Below, in pieces: positions 1-9,922 of a DNA stretch of 64,000 bases (positions are counted from its first letter, which is position 1; each line of letters begins with the position of its first letter). A program made the position numbers and the translations under genes. The notes below the pieces were generated by a model. The model was not told the DNA's origin. It saw only the letters and a program-made list of their open reading frames with translations, and did not search any database. The stretch is from Acidobacteriota bacterium (GTDB taxonomy: Bacteria; Acidobacteriota; Terriglobia; Bryobacterales; Bryobacteraceae): NCBI GenBank assembly GCA_018268935.1, contig JAFDVS010000019.1, positions 62,001 to 126,000 on the forward strand, read 5' to 3'.

Positions 1-2109
1 GGCGAGGTTCGAGAGAATCTGCCGCAGCCGGGTCGGATCGCCAAAGAAAGCAGTGCGGCACTTCACGTCGACACTGGCGTGGAAACGCAGCCCCTTTGAC
101 TCCGCGGTGCTGCGGAACGGGGACAGCGTAGCTTCCATTAGTTGGTCCAAACGGAAGGGCAGACGCTCGATATCCAGGTGCCCGGCTTCGATCTTGGAGA
201 GATCGAGCACATCATTGAGCACGCGGAGTAGCGACTCCGCCGAGTCGAGCGCAATTGTGGCGCGCTTACGCTGCTCGGCGTCCAGCGGATGATCGAGCAG
301 CATGGTCAGCATGCCGATTACGCCGTTGAGCGGCGTACGGACTTCGTGGCTCATGTTGGCGAGGAAGGCGCTCTTAGTGCGGCTTGCTTCTTCGGCGCGA
401 GTCTTGGCCATCTCAAACTCCGCCGTCCGCTCGGTCACACGCACTTCCAACTCGCTCAACAGATTGGTCAGGCGATTGTTCAGCGCGTCCCGCTCCGCAA
501 TGGAGTTCGCCAGACCACGATAGGTACTTTGCAGCTTCGCGGTCATCTGCTGAAAGTCACGGAACAGAATGTCAATTTCCTCCGGGCCGGAGGCATAGGG
601 GCTGACAGCACTGTATTGCGCAGGTTCGTCGCGCAGTCCGCGCACCTGCACCACCAGCGCATCCAGCGGCTTGGTCACCTGGCGCGCCAGGAAGTTCGCC
701 GCCACCACACTCAACACCATGATGGCGAAGAGCAGCACCGTGGTTTCCGTGATGTAGCGGTTGAGGCTGGAGATAAGCACGGTCTCCGGAACAAGCACAC
801 AAACCGTCCAGCGGGTGGAAGCCACGGCCACCGCGGCGGCGAGATACTTTGCCTTCCGGACTTGCAGTTGGAAGCTGTCTTCGCCTTCGACGCGATCCTG
901 AATCTGGCGGAGAATGGGGTTGGTGCTGAGATCGTCGAGAGTATTGAGGCCAATCGCCGGAGTAGCCGCCACTACCTTCTCGTTATCCAGCAGCAGCAGT
1001 TCCGCTTCGTGCGAAACGGCCTTGCTGGTGACCATGTTGCGCAGGCCGGCCAGGTCGAGCGAGCCCTCGATCACGCCCCCAAAGCCCCCCGGCGTACGAT
1101 AGGGAGCGCTCACCGCGACAATCGGGTCGGCGCCAAATCCACGCCCGCGTAACACGCGCGACACATGCGGCTTGCCGTTCGCTTTCGGCTCGCGGAAGTA
1201 GGAACGGTCCGCCACACTGTGTACGGTGCTGAAGTAATCCTTGCCGTCGGCCAGCGTACGCGGATGTGCGGCGATGACACGTCCTTCCGCATCGGTGGCG
1301 ATCATGGTGAGAAAGCCGGGGTACTGCGCGTGCCACACCTTCAGGATCCGGTTGAATGCCTCATGGTTCGGTTGGCTGTTTTGTTCCATGGCGAGCGCCG
1401 CGGCGGACACCGCCTCCACATGCTGGTTGAGACGCCAGCTCAGTTCGGCCGAGATTTCACTGGCGGCATCGCGCAGCCGGGCTTCCCTCTGGCGGTAGAG
1501 GTTCTTCTCGAACTGCCGGCTTTGAAACAAAAACACCAGGATGAGGGGAACAATGGACACCGCCAGAAAGCCTGCCAATAACGAGGCCCTCAAGGGATAA
1601 GGACTGGCCGTGGAAGCCCCCGGCAACCAGCGCCGCGCGCCGGTGGTCTCAATCAGCAACACGGCCAGCGCCAGATTCAGAATGGAGTTCACCGGCGGCT
1701 TCAAATAGACAATGAGATTCGTCGCCGTGGCCGAACCTCCATAGCGGTACAGCAGCAGGGCAAACAAGGGAGCAACGATGGAAAGCGCCAGCAACAGATC
1801 GAGAAACCGCCTCCGCGCCAGGGTGGTCTGGGCCATCGCCGCCAGCAACGCCAGCAGCGACGCGCCGATCAGGCCGTGCGGATGCCCCCAAACGGCGGCG
1901 GTGATCGCATAGGCGGCGACCGCCGACACCGCGCCCGCCAACGGGCTGATGTAAAGGATCGCAATGCAGGGGAAAACCCCGCCCAACCACAACTCCAGCC
2001 CTTCGTAAGTGCGCAAAGGAAACGAGTTAGCAGCAAACGACAATGCCGCCACCGCAGGCACGAGACCATGCCGGCGAGACAATTCTCGAATCGTGTCTGA
2101 ATAGGCCAC
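1..2109 (-). CDS. Membrane sensor histidine kinase with extracellular Cache domain (3' end cut by window edge)
   Basis: 703 codons are open to the window edge, so the ATPase domain is mostly missing. The N-terminal ~170 residues hold several hydrophobic segments, and another transmembrane segment follows near 185-205. A Cache-like sensor region (about 230-390), a second transmembrane segment (about 415-435), a HAMP-like linker and a coiled coil lead to a HisKA domain. The H-box has a clear phospho-acceptor ([11 protein letters not shown], His588). The start is a GTG because an in-frame TGA lies two codons upstream; no good Shine-Dalgarno is visible, so an internal start is possible. Known of the family: such kinases sense small ligands outside the cell and pass phosphate to a response regulator or receiver domain, which would lie beyond the edge. 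The ligand cannot be told from sequence. Confidence 0.85.
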   Translation of the reverse strand, partial: MAYSDTIRELSRRHGLVPAVAALSFAANSFPLRTYEGLELWLGGVFPCIAILYISPLAGAVSAVAAYAITAAVWGHPHGLIGASLLALLAAMAQTTLARRRFLDLLLALSIVAPLFALLLYRYGGSATATNLIVYLKPPVNSILNLALAVLLIETTGARRWLPGASTASPYPLRASLLAGFLAVSIVPLILVFLFQSRQFEKNLYRQREARLRDAASEISAELSWRLNQHVEAVSAAALAMEQNSQPNHEAFNRILKVWHAQYPGFLTMIATDAEGRVIAAHPRTLADGKDYFSTVHSVADRSYFREPKANGKPHVSRVLRGRGFGADPIVAVSAPYRTPGGFGGVIEGSLDLAGLRNMVTSKAVSHEAELLLLDNEKVVAATPAIGLNTLDDLSTNPILRQIQDRVEGEDSFQLQVRKAKYLAAAVAVASTRWTVCVLVPETVLISSLNRYITETTVLLFAIMVLSVVAANFLARQVTKPLDALVVQVRGLRDEPAQYSAVSPYASGPEEIDILFRDFQQMTAKLQSTYRGLANSIAERDALNNRLTNLLSELEVRVTERTAEFEMAKTRAEEASRTKSAFLANMSHEVRTPLNGVIGMLTMLLDHPLDAEQRKRATIALDSAESLLRVLNDVLDLSKIEAGHLDIERLPFRLDQLMEATLSPFRSTAESKGLRFHASVDVKCRTAFFGDPTRLRQILSNLA

Positions 2110-2184
2110 AGATCAAAAGAGTGCTAAACCACTCTAAGGATCGGCGGAATAAGGCCTTTACGGGAGAGGAACCCTAAAAGAAAT

Positions 2185-2218
2185 CGCCCGCCGGTGCGAG
2201 GGAACACTCCGGCGGGCG
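2185..2218 (-). terminator. Intrinsic terminator after trxA
   Basis: A perfect 10-bp inverted repeat (CGCCCGCCGG / CCGGCGGGCG) with a 14-nt loop lies 25 bp past the thioredoxin stop. Read on the minus strand it is followed by a T-rich stretch (ATTTCTTTT). It sits between trxA and the sensor kinase gene, so it would stop trxA transcription before the kinase gene. Confidence 0.75.
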
Positions 2219-2242
2219 GGTTGAGGGAAACAGAAGAGGAGC

Positions 2243-2572
2243 TCAGACGTGACTGCTGATCATCTTCTCGATGTCGGCCTTGCCGGTGGCGCCTACGCGC
2301 TGCTCGACCACTTGGCCGCCCTTGAAGAGAAGGATGGTGGGAATGCCGCGGATGTTATAGCGCATCGCGCTGCCGGGGTTCTCATCGACGTTCAGCTTGC
2401 CGACCTTCACCTTACCGGCATACCCATCGGCGACAGCGTCCACCGTAGGACCCATCATGCGGCACGGCCCGCACCATTCGGCCCAAAAATCCACCAGAAC
2501 GGGAACTTCGGCTTTGAGGACTTCGGTGTCCCAGCCGGCATCCGTGAATGTCAACGTATTCTGACCTGCCAT
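2243..2572 (-). CDS. trxA: Thioredoxin
   Basis: 109 residues, the normal length for a single-domain cytoplasmic thioredoxin. The redox site WCGPC is at 33-37, inside the usual FWAEWCGPCRMM context, and the cis-proline loop (RGIPT) is present. It reduces protein disulfides and is itself reduced by thioredoxin reductase, which is not in the window. The ATG at 2572 was chosen over an upstream in-frame GTG (2590) because the family begins here and a GGAG lies 12 nt before it. It is followed by a strong hairpin terminator, and the next gene upstream on the same strand is glgA. Confidence 0.95.
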   Translation of the reverse strand: MAGQNTLTFTDAGWDTEVLKAEVPVLVDFWAEWCGPCRMMGPTVDAVADGYAGKVKVGKLNVDENPGSAMRYNIRGIPTILLFKGGQVVEQRVGATGKADIEKMISSHV

Positions 2573-2620
2573 GTTCGTTTCAATCTCCACGTTTATAGAT
2601 GCGAGTCTTACGAAAAGGAT

Positions 2621-4042
2621 TCAAGCGAGCAGGGACGCATAAAGACCGGCATAGGCCGCGGCGGAAGTGCTCCAGGAGAAGTCCCTTTGCATCCCAGCTC
2701 GCATCATGCCGGTCCAGCGGTCCCGATCGAAAGCATACACAGTGAGCGCCTCGCGAAGAGCACCCAGCATCGCTTCGCCCGAATAGGACCAGAACTTGAA
2801 TCCCGTCCCACTGTCTATCGTATCATCCAGGCCGCCTGTGGCGTGGACGATCGGCACCGCCCCGTAACGGAGGCTGTACATCTGGTTGAGCCCGCAGGGC
2901 TCGTAATGGCTCGGCATGAGGAACATGTCCGAACCCGCTTCAATCTTGTGCGCCAGCGCGTCGTCGAAGGCAACGCGCACGGCGAACTTGTCCGGGCGCA
3001 TTTCGGCAAGCGTGCGGAACAGCGACTCGTATTGCGGATCCCCGTTGCCGAGCACGGCCATCCGGAATCCCCAATGCACCAGATCGTACGCCACCTGGGC
3101 GATCAGATCGAAGCCTTTTTGCGAGGCGAATCGCGAGACGATGCCCACCACCGGAACATCCGGATCGTCCGTCGGCAATCCCATCGTACGCAGCAGATCG
3201 AGCTTGCAGGCGCGCTTGCCTTCCAGTTCCCGATGCGAATAGTGCGCCGCCAGGTGAGGATCGGTTTCCGTGTTCCACACCGAGTAATCGATGCCATTGA
3301 GAATCCCGCTCAGTGATGCCGAGCGCGCGCGCAGCAGACCATCAAGCCCGAAGCCCTGTTCCGGTGTCTGAATCTCCTGGGCGTAAGTGGGTGAAACCGT
3401 CGTCAACGCATCGCTATAGACAAGGCCGGCCTTCAGCAGATTGATGCTGCCGTGAAATTCGATCAGATCCGGACGGAAGATGCTCTCCGGCAGCCCCAAC
3501 CAGAACATCCTGCCACGGTCAAACAAGCCCTGATAGCCGAGGTTGTGAATCGTGAAGACCGTCTTCACACCGTGAAACGTGGGATCGGTCGAGTAGTATT
3601 GATGCAGGTAAGCAGGCAGCAGCCCGGTTTGCCAGTCATGGCAGTGGATGATGTTGGGGCGGAAGAAGTGCCGCGCGACATGCAGTGCTCCATGGCAAAG
3701 TCCGGCAAACCGTGTGTCGTTGTCCCAATAGTCTTTGCCCGCCGCGGCGTAGAGCCCATCGCGGTCAAAAAAAACCGGGCAATCGACCAGGTAATAGTCG
3801 ACCCCGCGATTGTGCACCAGCCATAACGACGCCGTATAGCGGCCTGGTCCGATCCAAAGCGTGATGTCATCGGCAATCTTGCGTGCTCCGCCGAGACTCG
3901 TGCTGCGGTAGCGAGGCAGCACCACCGCCACCTCTTCCCCAGCCTCCACCAGCGCCGGCGGAAGTGAGCCCAAAACGTCGGCGAGTCCTCCGGTTTTGGA
4001 GAACGGGCGGGCTTCGGAAGACACCATCAGGATGCGGGCCAT
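2621..4042 (-). CDS. glgA: Glycogen synthase (ADP-glucose type, GT5)
   Basis: 473 residues, the usual length for bacterial GlgA. The ADP-glucose-binding loop KTGGL is at 16-20, and the C-terminal Rossmann half carries HYEPCGLNQ near 380 and TGGLDDT near 403. It transfers glucose from ADP-glucose to the non-reducing end of alpha-1,4-glucan. A longer reading frame starts at 4096, but homologues begin at MARILMVSSE, so the ATG at 4042 is used. No other glycogen gene is nearby. It lies 48 bp upstream of trxA on the same strand and could be co-transcribed with it. Confidence 0.95.
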   Translation of the reverse strand: MARILMVSSEARPFSKTGGLADVLGSLPPALVEAGEEVAVVLPRYRSTSLGGARKIADDITLWIGPGRYTASLWLVHNRGVDYYLVDCPVFFDRDGLYAAAGKDYWDNDTRFAGLCHGALHVARHFFRPNIIHCHDWQTGLLPAYLHQYYSTDPTFHGVKTVFTIHNLGYQGLFDRGRMFWLGLPESIFRPDLIEFHGSINLLKAGLVYSDALTTVSPTYAQEIQTPEQGFGLDGLLRARSASLSGILNGIDYSVWNTETDPHLAAHYSHRELEGKRACKLDLLRTMGLPTDDPDVPVVGIVSRFASQKGFDLIAQVAYDLVHWGFRMAVLGNGDPQYESLFRTLAEMRPDKFAVRVAFDDALAHKIEAGSDMFLMPSHYEPCGLNQMYSLRYGAVPIVHATGGLDDTIDSGTGFKFWSYSGEAMLGALREALTVYAFDRDRWTGMMRAGMQRDFSWSTSAAAYAGLYASLLA

Positions 4043-4110
4043 TCTTAAGATGATCGCAAATGCCGTGCGGGAATTGACAATCGGCGGGGCGGGCATTTAG
4101 GGTCAGAGTC

Positions 4111-5289
4111 ATGCAGTTATGGACAAGGCGCCAGACGCTTGCTTTCACTCCGCTGGCGCTTGCCGCCCAAAACGGATCCACGCCCAACGAATGGCGGGAA
4201 GATTTGCGCTTTCTCGGCGAAGAATTCGAGCGCATGCATCCCGCCATGAAGGAAAAGCCTCGTCAGAAAACTTTCCGCGAAGCCCTTGGGAAAGTGGATC
4301 CAGCCGCTCCTTACGGCGGCCTGCTGCGGGCGTTTCATGCCTTGGGCGATTCGCATTCCGGAGTTGCGCTGCCCGCGCTGTTTGGCAACCACATCCTGCC
4401 CCTGGGCCTCTATTGGTTCGCCGACGGAATCTACGTCGCGGCCGCTGGTGGCGCCGCGCTGCCCGCGCTTGGCAAACGAATCACTGCAATCGGCGGCAGG
4501 AAGATCGACGAGGTATGCAAGGCAGCGGCGGAATTGATGCCTCATGAGAACGAATGGGTGCTGAAACATCGCATGGCGCAGAACCTCTGCTTCGCCGGGT
4601 TTCTGGAAGCAGCAGGCCTGTCCACTGTCATCGATTTCGAAGGCGGGGCCGTCGAACTGAGTCCAGTGGACATGCGCGGCTTCGCCGGCTTTGAGCGCGT
4701 CTATGACGACAGGAAGAAGACCCCGCCGCTGTTCCGGCGCAACGCCCGCCTGGCGTATTGGAAACAGCCCATTGAGCCGAAGGGCACTTTGTACTTTCAG
4801 TACAACCGCTGCGAGAACGAACCGGGACAGCCGGTGGGGCCGTTTCTCGACGAATTGCAAAAGGAGATTGCCAGTGGCGGGGTGGAACGGCTGATCATCG
4901 ACCTGCGGTTGAACAGCGGCGGCAGTTCCAGCCTGCTCTATCCCTTCATCGAGTTTCTCGGCAAAAGCCCGCTGAACCGCAAGGGGCGCCTGTTCGGAAT
5001 CATCGGGCGCGCCACGTATTCTTCGGCACTGATGAACGCGGTGCAACTGACTCAATCGACTTCCATCATCATGGCGGGTGAACCAACAGGCGGAAAGCCG
5101 AATCACTTCGGCGAAGTGAAGCAAATCATGCTGCCGCGCACGAAGCTGGGTGTGTTTTGCTCTACGAAATACTTCCGCATGCTGAAGGAGGATCCGCAAA
5201 CGCTGGAGCCGCGGATTCGCGCCGAAGTGAAATTCGCCGACTACCTCGCCGGGCGCGATGTCTTCCTGGAAGCGGTGCTCAAGAACTAA
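4111..5289 (+). CDS. Secreted S41-like (tail-specific protease fold) protein
   Basis: 392 residues. The N-terminus (LWTRRQTLAF, then a short hydrophobic stretch ending in AAQ) looks like a twin-arginine or Sec signal. The C-terminal half resembles the S41/CtpA core: a strand-turn LRLNSGGSS around 268-276, a YSSA motif at 303-306 where the catalytic serine sits in S41 peptidases, and GEPTGGKPN downstream. No clear PDZ domain is visible, and I cannot place the catalytic lysine with confidence, so peptidase activity is inferred. Its stop overlaps the stop of the convergent sulfatase gene by 4 bp. It is divergent from glgA with 68 bp between them. Confidence 0.7.
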   Translation: MQLWTRRQTLAFTPLALAAQNGSTPNEWREDLRFLGEEFERMHPAMKEKPRQKTFREALGKVDPAAPYGGLLRAFHALGDSHSGVALPALFGNHILPLGLYWFADGIYVAAAGGAALPALGKRITAIGGRKIDEVCKAAAELMPHENEWVLKHRMAQNLCFAGFLEAAGLSTVIDFEGGAVELSPVDMRGFAGFERVYDDRKKTPPLFRRNARLAYWKQPIEPKGTLYFQYNRCENEPGQPVGPFLDELQKEIASGGVERLIIDLRLNSGGSSSLLYPFIEFLGKSPLNRKGRLFGIIGRATYSSALMNAVQLTQSTSIIMAGEPTGGKPNHFGEVKQIMLPRTKLGVFCSTKYFRMLKEDPQTLEPRIRAEVKFADYLAGRDVFLEAVLKN

Positions 5290-6695
5290 GCGCGCGCACG
5301 CGCTGCCTTCCAGCCCGCGTCGAGTGTAGCGCGCATCTGCTGGAGCGTCTTTGCGTGCTGCCCCATCGCGGCGAGATTGGTGAACTCGCGCGGGTCCGCC
5401 TGCCGGTCGTAAAGTTCCTCGCCGGGCTTCGGTCCAGTCCAGCGGATGTAGCGGTAGCGATCGTTCACTACGGCGCGTCCCTCAATCTCGTTGGGCGCGG
5501 TGACCATGCTGAATGCGGCCGATTTGAAGGCCCGCGATGGGTTGTCGAGCAGCGGCTTCATACTCTGCCCTTCCAGATTGGGCGGCGGCTGCAACCGCGC
5601 CAGATCGGCCAGCGTGGGGTAGATATCCACAAACTCCACCAACGAACGCGTGGCTTTGCCGTTGCCCTTCGCGCCAGGCGCTGCCATGATCAACGGCGCA
5701 CGCATCGACTCTTCAAACAAACTGCGCTTATGCCAGCGGTGATGCTCGCCCAGATGCCATCCGTGATCGCCCCAGAACACCACGATCGTGCGCCGCGCCT
5801 GGCCCGATTTTTCCAGTGCGTCCAGCACCCGTCCCACCTGCCAGTCCATGTAAGAGACCGATGCATAGTACGCGCGGATGGCCTGCTTCTTCTCGTGATC
5901 ATTCATCCCGCCCATATCCTTGGCACGTGTATTGATGGCGATCTCGCTCGCCTCGGGGATGTCGTCGAGATCGTTGGCGGGATTCACCGGCGCAGGAATT
6001 GAGCCAAGCGGATAGAGATCGAAGAACCGCGAAGGGGCGACATGAGGCACATGCGGGCGCAGATAGCCGAGCCCGAGAAACCACGGCCGGTTCGCATTCG
6101 AAGAAATAGTATCGAAGGCAATCTCAGTAGCTTTCTCATCGGCTTGGTCCTTGCCATCGCCGGCAAACGAGATCACCTGCCAGCCGGCCTTGCGTCCCGG
6201 GATAATGTTTCCACCCTCGCCCTTGGTGCGTTGCTCACTGCCGGGCGGGCTGATGGCCACATCCCAACTCGGCGGATCGTCCCATTTGTTGGTGCCCACT
6301 GAGCCGGGCACGTCCATGTGATACATCTTCCCCGCGCGCACGCTCCGCCAGCCGTTATTCTTGAACAACTGCGGCAACGTCACCACATCGGGCAGTCTGT
6401 CCCGCACGGAGATATTGTTCTCCTTGATGTGCGTCGAATCCGGGCGCAATCCCGTGAGCAGCGAACAGCGGCTGGGGCCGCACAGCGGATACTGGCAATA
6501 GGCGCGATCGAAACGCACGCCCCGGGCAGCCAGCTTGTCCAGATTCGGCGTCTTCACAATCGGATGGCCGTAACACCCCAGACTGTTGTTCATATCGTCT
6601 GCGGCGATAAAAAGCACATTCGGCCGCTCAGTGGCCTGCGAACGGAGAATGGCTGGAGCGCCAAGGGCGGCGGCGAAAAACGCGCGGCGATGCAT
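5286..6695 (-). CDS. Secreted type I sulfatase (iduronate-2-sulfatase-like)
   Basis: 469 residues from the ATG at 6695, giving a short signal peptide (HRRAFFAAALGAPAILRSQA). The sulfatase signature CGPSR is at 72-76; Cys72 would be converted to formylglycine. Metal-binding DD at 33-34, and WGDHGWHLGEH in the C-terminal half, complete the alkaline-phosphatase-fold site. It hydrolyses sulfate esters, probably of sulfated polysaccharides. The substrate is not readable from sequence, though overall it looks like the iduronate-2-sulfatase group. The cobalamin adenosyltransferase gene ends 10 bp upstream on the same strand. Secreted sulfatases are abundant in Bryobacteraceae and Planctomycetes. Confidence 0.9.
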   Translation of the reverse strand: MHRRAFFAAALGAPAILRSQATERPNVLFIAADDMNNSLGCYGHPIVKTPNLDKLAARGVRFDRAYCQYPLCGPSRCSLLTGLRPDSTHIKENNISVRDRLPDVVTLPQLFKNNGWRSVRAGKMYHMDVPGSVGTNKWDDPPSWDVAISPPGSEQRTKGEGGNIIPGRKAGWQVISFAGDGKDQADEKATEIAFDTISSNANRPWFLGLGYLRPHVPHVAPSRFFDLYPLGSIPAPVNPANDLDDIPEASEIAINTRAKDMGGMNDHEKKQAIRAYYASVSYMDWQVGRVLDALEKSGQARRTIVVFWGDHGWHLGEHHRWHKRSLFEESMRAPLIMAAPGAKGNGKATRSLVEFVDIYPTLADLARLQPPPNLEGQSMKPLLDNPSRAFKSAAFSMVTAPNEIEGRAVVNDRYRYIRWTGPKPGEELYDRQADPREFTNLAAMGQHAKTLQQMRATLDAGWKAARARA

Positions 6696-6705
6696 ACGAA
6701 ATACT

Positions 6706-7335
6706 TTAATGGTTTGCCGAGGCCGCGAGGTTGGGCTCCCACAAAATCTCCGGCGCACCCAGTTTGTGATTGACCCAGCGGCTCCACACAAAGAAAGCGT
6801 CGCTCAGCCGGTTGAGATACCCGATCGCATCGGATGGGACGTGCTCTTCGTGGCTCAAAGCAACGGCGATCCGCTCCGCGCGGCGGCAGATCGTCCGGCA
6901 CAGATGCAGTTCGGCGTTCACCCGGCTGCCGCCCGGCAGCACGAACGAGCGCAGTGCGCCCAGCGGCTCATTCATCGCATCGATCTCGTGCTCCAGCCGT
7001 TCAATCTCCGCCTCAGTCACTCGCGGTTGCTGCGGATGCACATCGTCCGGATAGGTCGCCAGAATGCTGCCGAGATTGAATAGTTCGTGCTGCACGCGAT
7101 GGAGAATGGCGGACAATGCTTCCAGTTCCGGCTGAGCTTGCCGCAGTTCCTCCAGCGACACCCGCGCCAGGCCAACCACCGAGTTCAGTTCATCGACGGT
7201 GCCGTAGCACTCAATCCGAAGCGAATTCTTGGGAACTCGTTGGCCGCCGACCAGACTGGTTTCCCCGCGGTCTCCGCGGCGTGTATAGATGCGATTCAGA
7301 GCAATGCGAGGTTCACGGAAGGGTTTCTCGGTCAC
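6706..7335 (-). CDS. ATP:cob(I)alamin adenosyltransferase, PduO/MMAB type
   Basis: 209 residues. The N-terminal ATP-binding signature TRRGDRGETSLVGG is at about 18-31, followed by the helical bundle with VDELNS near 48-53, RTICRRAER near 145-153 and GYLNRLSD further on, all typical of the PduO family. It transfers the 5'-deoxyadenosyl group of ATP to cob(I)alamin, making coenzyme B12. The sulfatase gene follows after 10 bp, an apparently fortuitous operon partner. No B12-dependent mutase is in the window. Confidence 0.93.
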   Translation of the reverse strand: MTEKPFREPRIALNRIYTRRGDRGETSLVGGQRVPKNSLRIECYGTVDELNSVVGLARVSLEELRQAQPELEALSAILHRVQHELFNLGSILATYPDDVHPQQPRVTEAEIERLEHEIDAMNEPLGALRSFVLPGGSRVNAELHLCRTICRRAERIAVALSHEEHVPSDAIGYLNRLSDAFFVWSRWVNHKLGAPEILWEPNLAASANH

Positions 7336-7517
7336 ACTTCATGGTATCAGGGGGAGGTTAGGGGAGCCGCCAGTCATTCGTGGACGCGCCCCTCCACGTG
7401 ACTGGATGCCGGTGAAGAACATCCGCGCGAATCCAGCGAAAGACCACGAACGATACAGAGGGCTCCCCAATACATTAGTGGCACGCCGGGGCTGTTTCGT
7501 TTCGTCAATCTTGCGGA

Positions 7518-7565
7518 TATGCCATTACCCGCAGATGCGGTATGCCATTCCGATTTGCTTATAAT
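7518..7565 (+). promoter_or_regulatory. Candidate promoter/operator of the 7.6-kb transporter unit
   Basis: A 12-bp dyad CCGCAGATGCGG (7529-7540) is flanked by two direct copies of TATGCCATT (7518-7526 and 7541-7549), and a perfect -10 hexamer TATAAT lies at 7560-7565. No convincing -35 is seen at 16-18 bp. A transcript starting 6-8 nt after this -10 would begin at or near the GTG at 7572, giving a leaderless or near-leaderless mRNA. The arrangement suggests a regulator site for the transporter operon. This is pattern recognition only. Confidence 0.4.
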
Positions 7566-7586
7566 CGCTAAGTGCCGAACCCCTCC

Positions 7587-8849
7587 ATGTCGCGCGTACG
7601 GTGGTGGATCCTCGCTCTTATTTTCTTCGCCACGACAATCAACTATCTGGATCGCATCGTCTTTTCCGTATTGATTCCGGTCATCCGCAAGGATCTCGGC
7701 CTGAACGATCAGGAGTACGGATTGGTCAACGGAGCCTTTCAAATGGCGTACACCATCGGTTTCCTGTTCATGGGGAAACTGGTGGATCGTTACGGCACTC
7801 GCATCGGCTACTCCATTGCCATCGCCTGGTGGTCCCTGGCAGCGGTGCTGCACGCCACGGCGAAGTCCACCATGATGCTCGCCGGTTGGAGGGCGCTGCT
7901 TGGGATGGGCGAATCAGGGAATTTTCCTGCCGCAATTAAGGGTGTTACGGAGTGGTTCCCGAAACGCGATCGGGCCTTCGCCACCGGCATCTTCAACGCC
8001 GGAACGAACGTTGCGTCCATGGTGGGCCCACCTTTGTTCGCCTGGATGCTCTACGACATGGGCCTCGATTGGCGCACCTGCTTCCTGGTGACCGGCGGCG
8101 CGGGCTTCCTCTGGTTGATTGTCTGGATGGTGACCCATCGCGACCCGAAACAGCATCCTGGAGTGAATGCAGCCGAACTCGCCTACATCCACAGCGACCC
8201 GGAAGAAGCACGCCAACCAAACATCACCTGGAGCCAGGCCTTGCGCTACCGCGAGACTTGGGGCTTTGCCTTGGGCAAATTCCTCACCGACCCCGTGTGG
8301 TGGTTCTATCTCTACTGGCTGCCGCCCTACCTCTACGACGTGCGCAAGTTCGACCTGAAGCAGATCGGATGGGCGCTCCCCGTGGTTTACCTGCTTGCCG
8401 ATTTCGGCAGCGTTTTCGGCGGCTGGCTGGCGGGCTACTGGATCCGCAAAGGATGGCCTCCCGGAAAAGCACGCAAGGGCGCGATGCTCGTGTTCGCCTC
8501 GATGATGCCGGTTGCCTCATTGGCGGCGCTGGCTGAAAATCCGATCCTGGCCGTGGGATTGATCAGTCTGGCCACATCCGCACATCAGGGGCTTTCCGCC
8601 AACATGTACACCACGGTGTCGGACGTTTTCCCCAAGCCCGCCATCGCATCGGTGATTGGTATCGGCGGCTGCGCCGGCGGATTAGGCGGCGTGCTCTTCT
8701 CGGCTATCATCCCCGGCTACGTCGTGCAACACTTCGGCTACACGCCGGTGATTCTCACCATGGGCCTGTTCCACCTCACCGGCGTCTACGCCGTCCACAA
8801 GGTGATGGGACCGCTGAAGCCAATTCAATTAGAATCTCCTAGAGGATGA
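7587..8849 (+). CDS. MFS transporter, anion:cation symporter (hexuronate/sugar acid) type
   Basis: About 420 residues with twelve hydrophobic segments. The first segment reads FFATTINYLDR, the signature of the ExuT/GudP-like anion:cation symporter group, and MGKLVDRYGTRIGY is the cytoplasmic loop 2-3 motif. It probably imports a sugar acid or other organic anion with protons; the substrate is not determinable. ATG 7587 was chosen; an in-frame GTG at 7572 is an alternative, and neither has a Shine-Dalgarno. It heads a plus-strand run with the NHL protein, methyltransferase and argD-like genes. Confidence 0.88.
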   Translation: MSRVRWWILALIFFATTINYLDRIVFSVLIPVIRKDLGLNDQEYGLVNGAFQMAYTIGFLFMGKLVDRYGTRIGYSIAIAWWSLAAVLHATAKSTMMLAGWRALLGMGESGNFPAAIKGVTEWFPKRDRAFATGIFNAGTNVASMVGPPLFAWMLYDMGLDWRTCFLVTGGAGFLWLIVWMVTHRDPKQHPGVNAAELAYIHSDPEEARQPNITWSQALRYRETWGFALGKFLTDPVWWFYLYWLPPYLYDVRKFDLKQIGWALPVVYLLADFGSVFGGWLAGYWIRKGWPPGKARKGAMLVFASMMPVASLAALAENPILAVGLISLATSAHQGLSANMYTTVSDVFPKPAIASVIGIGGCAGGLGGVLFSAIIPGYVVQHFGYTPVILTMGLFHLTGVYAVHKVMGPLKPIQLESPRG

Positions 8850-8854
8850 CACAC

Positions 8855-9922
8855 ATGTTCCGTTCGTTCGTTGCTGTAGCTCTATTTGCGTCTCTGCTCG
8901 ATGGAAAGACAATCCGCACCATTGCCGGCACCGGGACTGCCGGCTATTCCGGCGATGGCGGGCCGGGCACGCAGGCCCAGATCAACAATCCCTACGGATT
9001 GGTAGTCGGTCCGGATGGCGCGCTCTACGTCTGCGAAATCGGCAATCACATCATCCGCCGCGTGGATCTCAAGAAGGGCGCCGTCTCCACTGTGGCCGGC
9101 AACGGCAAGATGGGCTATTCGGGCGACGGCGGCCCGGCAACCCAAGCTTCGCTCAACGAGCCTTACGAAATCCGCTTCGATAAACAGGGCAACATGTTCT
9201 TCGTCGAGATGAAGAACAACCTCATCCGCCGCGTCGATGCCAAAACGAAGATCATCACCACTGTGGCGGGAAGGCCGGAAGCCGGCTTCTCCGGCGATGG
9301 CGGGCCGGCAGTGAAGGCGCAGTTCAAACAACCGCACTCCATCGCCTTCGATCCGCAAGGGCGGCTCCTCGTGTGCGACATCGGCAACCATCGCGTCCGC
9401 CGCATCGACATGAAGACGGGCATCATCGACACCTACATGGGCAACGGGGAACGCAAGCCGACGCCCGATGGCGCTCCGGTCAAGGGCACGCCGGTCAACG
9501 GCCCCCGCGCCATCGACCTCGACAGGAAGGGCAATCTCTACCTCGTGCTGCGCGAAGGCAACATGGTCTTCCGCATCGATCCGAAGACCGAAACGATTCA
9601 TCACATCGCGGGAACGGGCAATAAAGGGCTCACCGGCGATGGCGCCGATGCGCGCAAAGCCGATCTCAACGGGCCGAAGGGAGTCGCCTGGGCGCCGGAT
9701 AACAGCATCTACATCGCCGACACCGAAAGCCACACCATCCGCCGCATTGATCTCAACACGGGCATTATCAGCACTCCCGTAGGTGACGGGCAGCGCGGCG
9801 ATGGGCCGGAGTCCGATCCTAAGAAGTGCCGCACCGCCCGCCCGCACGGCGTCTATGCCGACAGTAAGGGCATCATCTACATCGGCGACAGCGAAGCGCA
9901 CCGTGTGCGTATCCTGAAGTAA
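8855..9922 (+). CDS. Secreted NHL-repeat beta-propeller protein
   Basis: 355 residues with an N-terminal signal (MFRSFVAVALFASLLDG) and about six NHL repeats of the form YSGDGGPxxxAxxNxPxGLxxxPDGxLYVxExGNHxIRRVD. The repeats form a beta-propeller, often used for protein or carbohydrate binding. The ATG at 8855 is preferred because AGAGG ends 9 nt before it; the in-frame ATG at 8846, which overlaps the transporter stop as ATGA, has no room for a ribosome site. No catalytic residues are recognisable. Coupling to the transporter suggests a shared substrate or only shared transcription. Confidence 0.85.
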   Translation: MFRSFVAVALFASLLDGKTIRTIAGTGTAGYSGDGGPGTQAQINNPYGLVVGPDGALYVCEIGNHIIRRVDLKKGAVSTVAGNGKMGYSGDGGPATQASLNEPYEIRFDKQGNMFFVEMKNNLIRRVDAKTKIITTVAGRPEAGFSGDGGPAVKAQFKQPHSIAFDPQGRLLVCDIGNHRVRRIDMKTGIIDTYMGNGERKPTPDGAPVKGTPVNGPRAIDLDRKGNLYLVLREGNMVFRIDPKTETIHHIAGTGNKGLTGDGADARKADLNGPKGVAWAPDNSIYIADTESHTIRRIDLNTGIISTPVGDGQRGDGPESDPKKCRTARPHGVYADSKGIIYIGDSEAHRVRILK

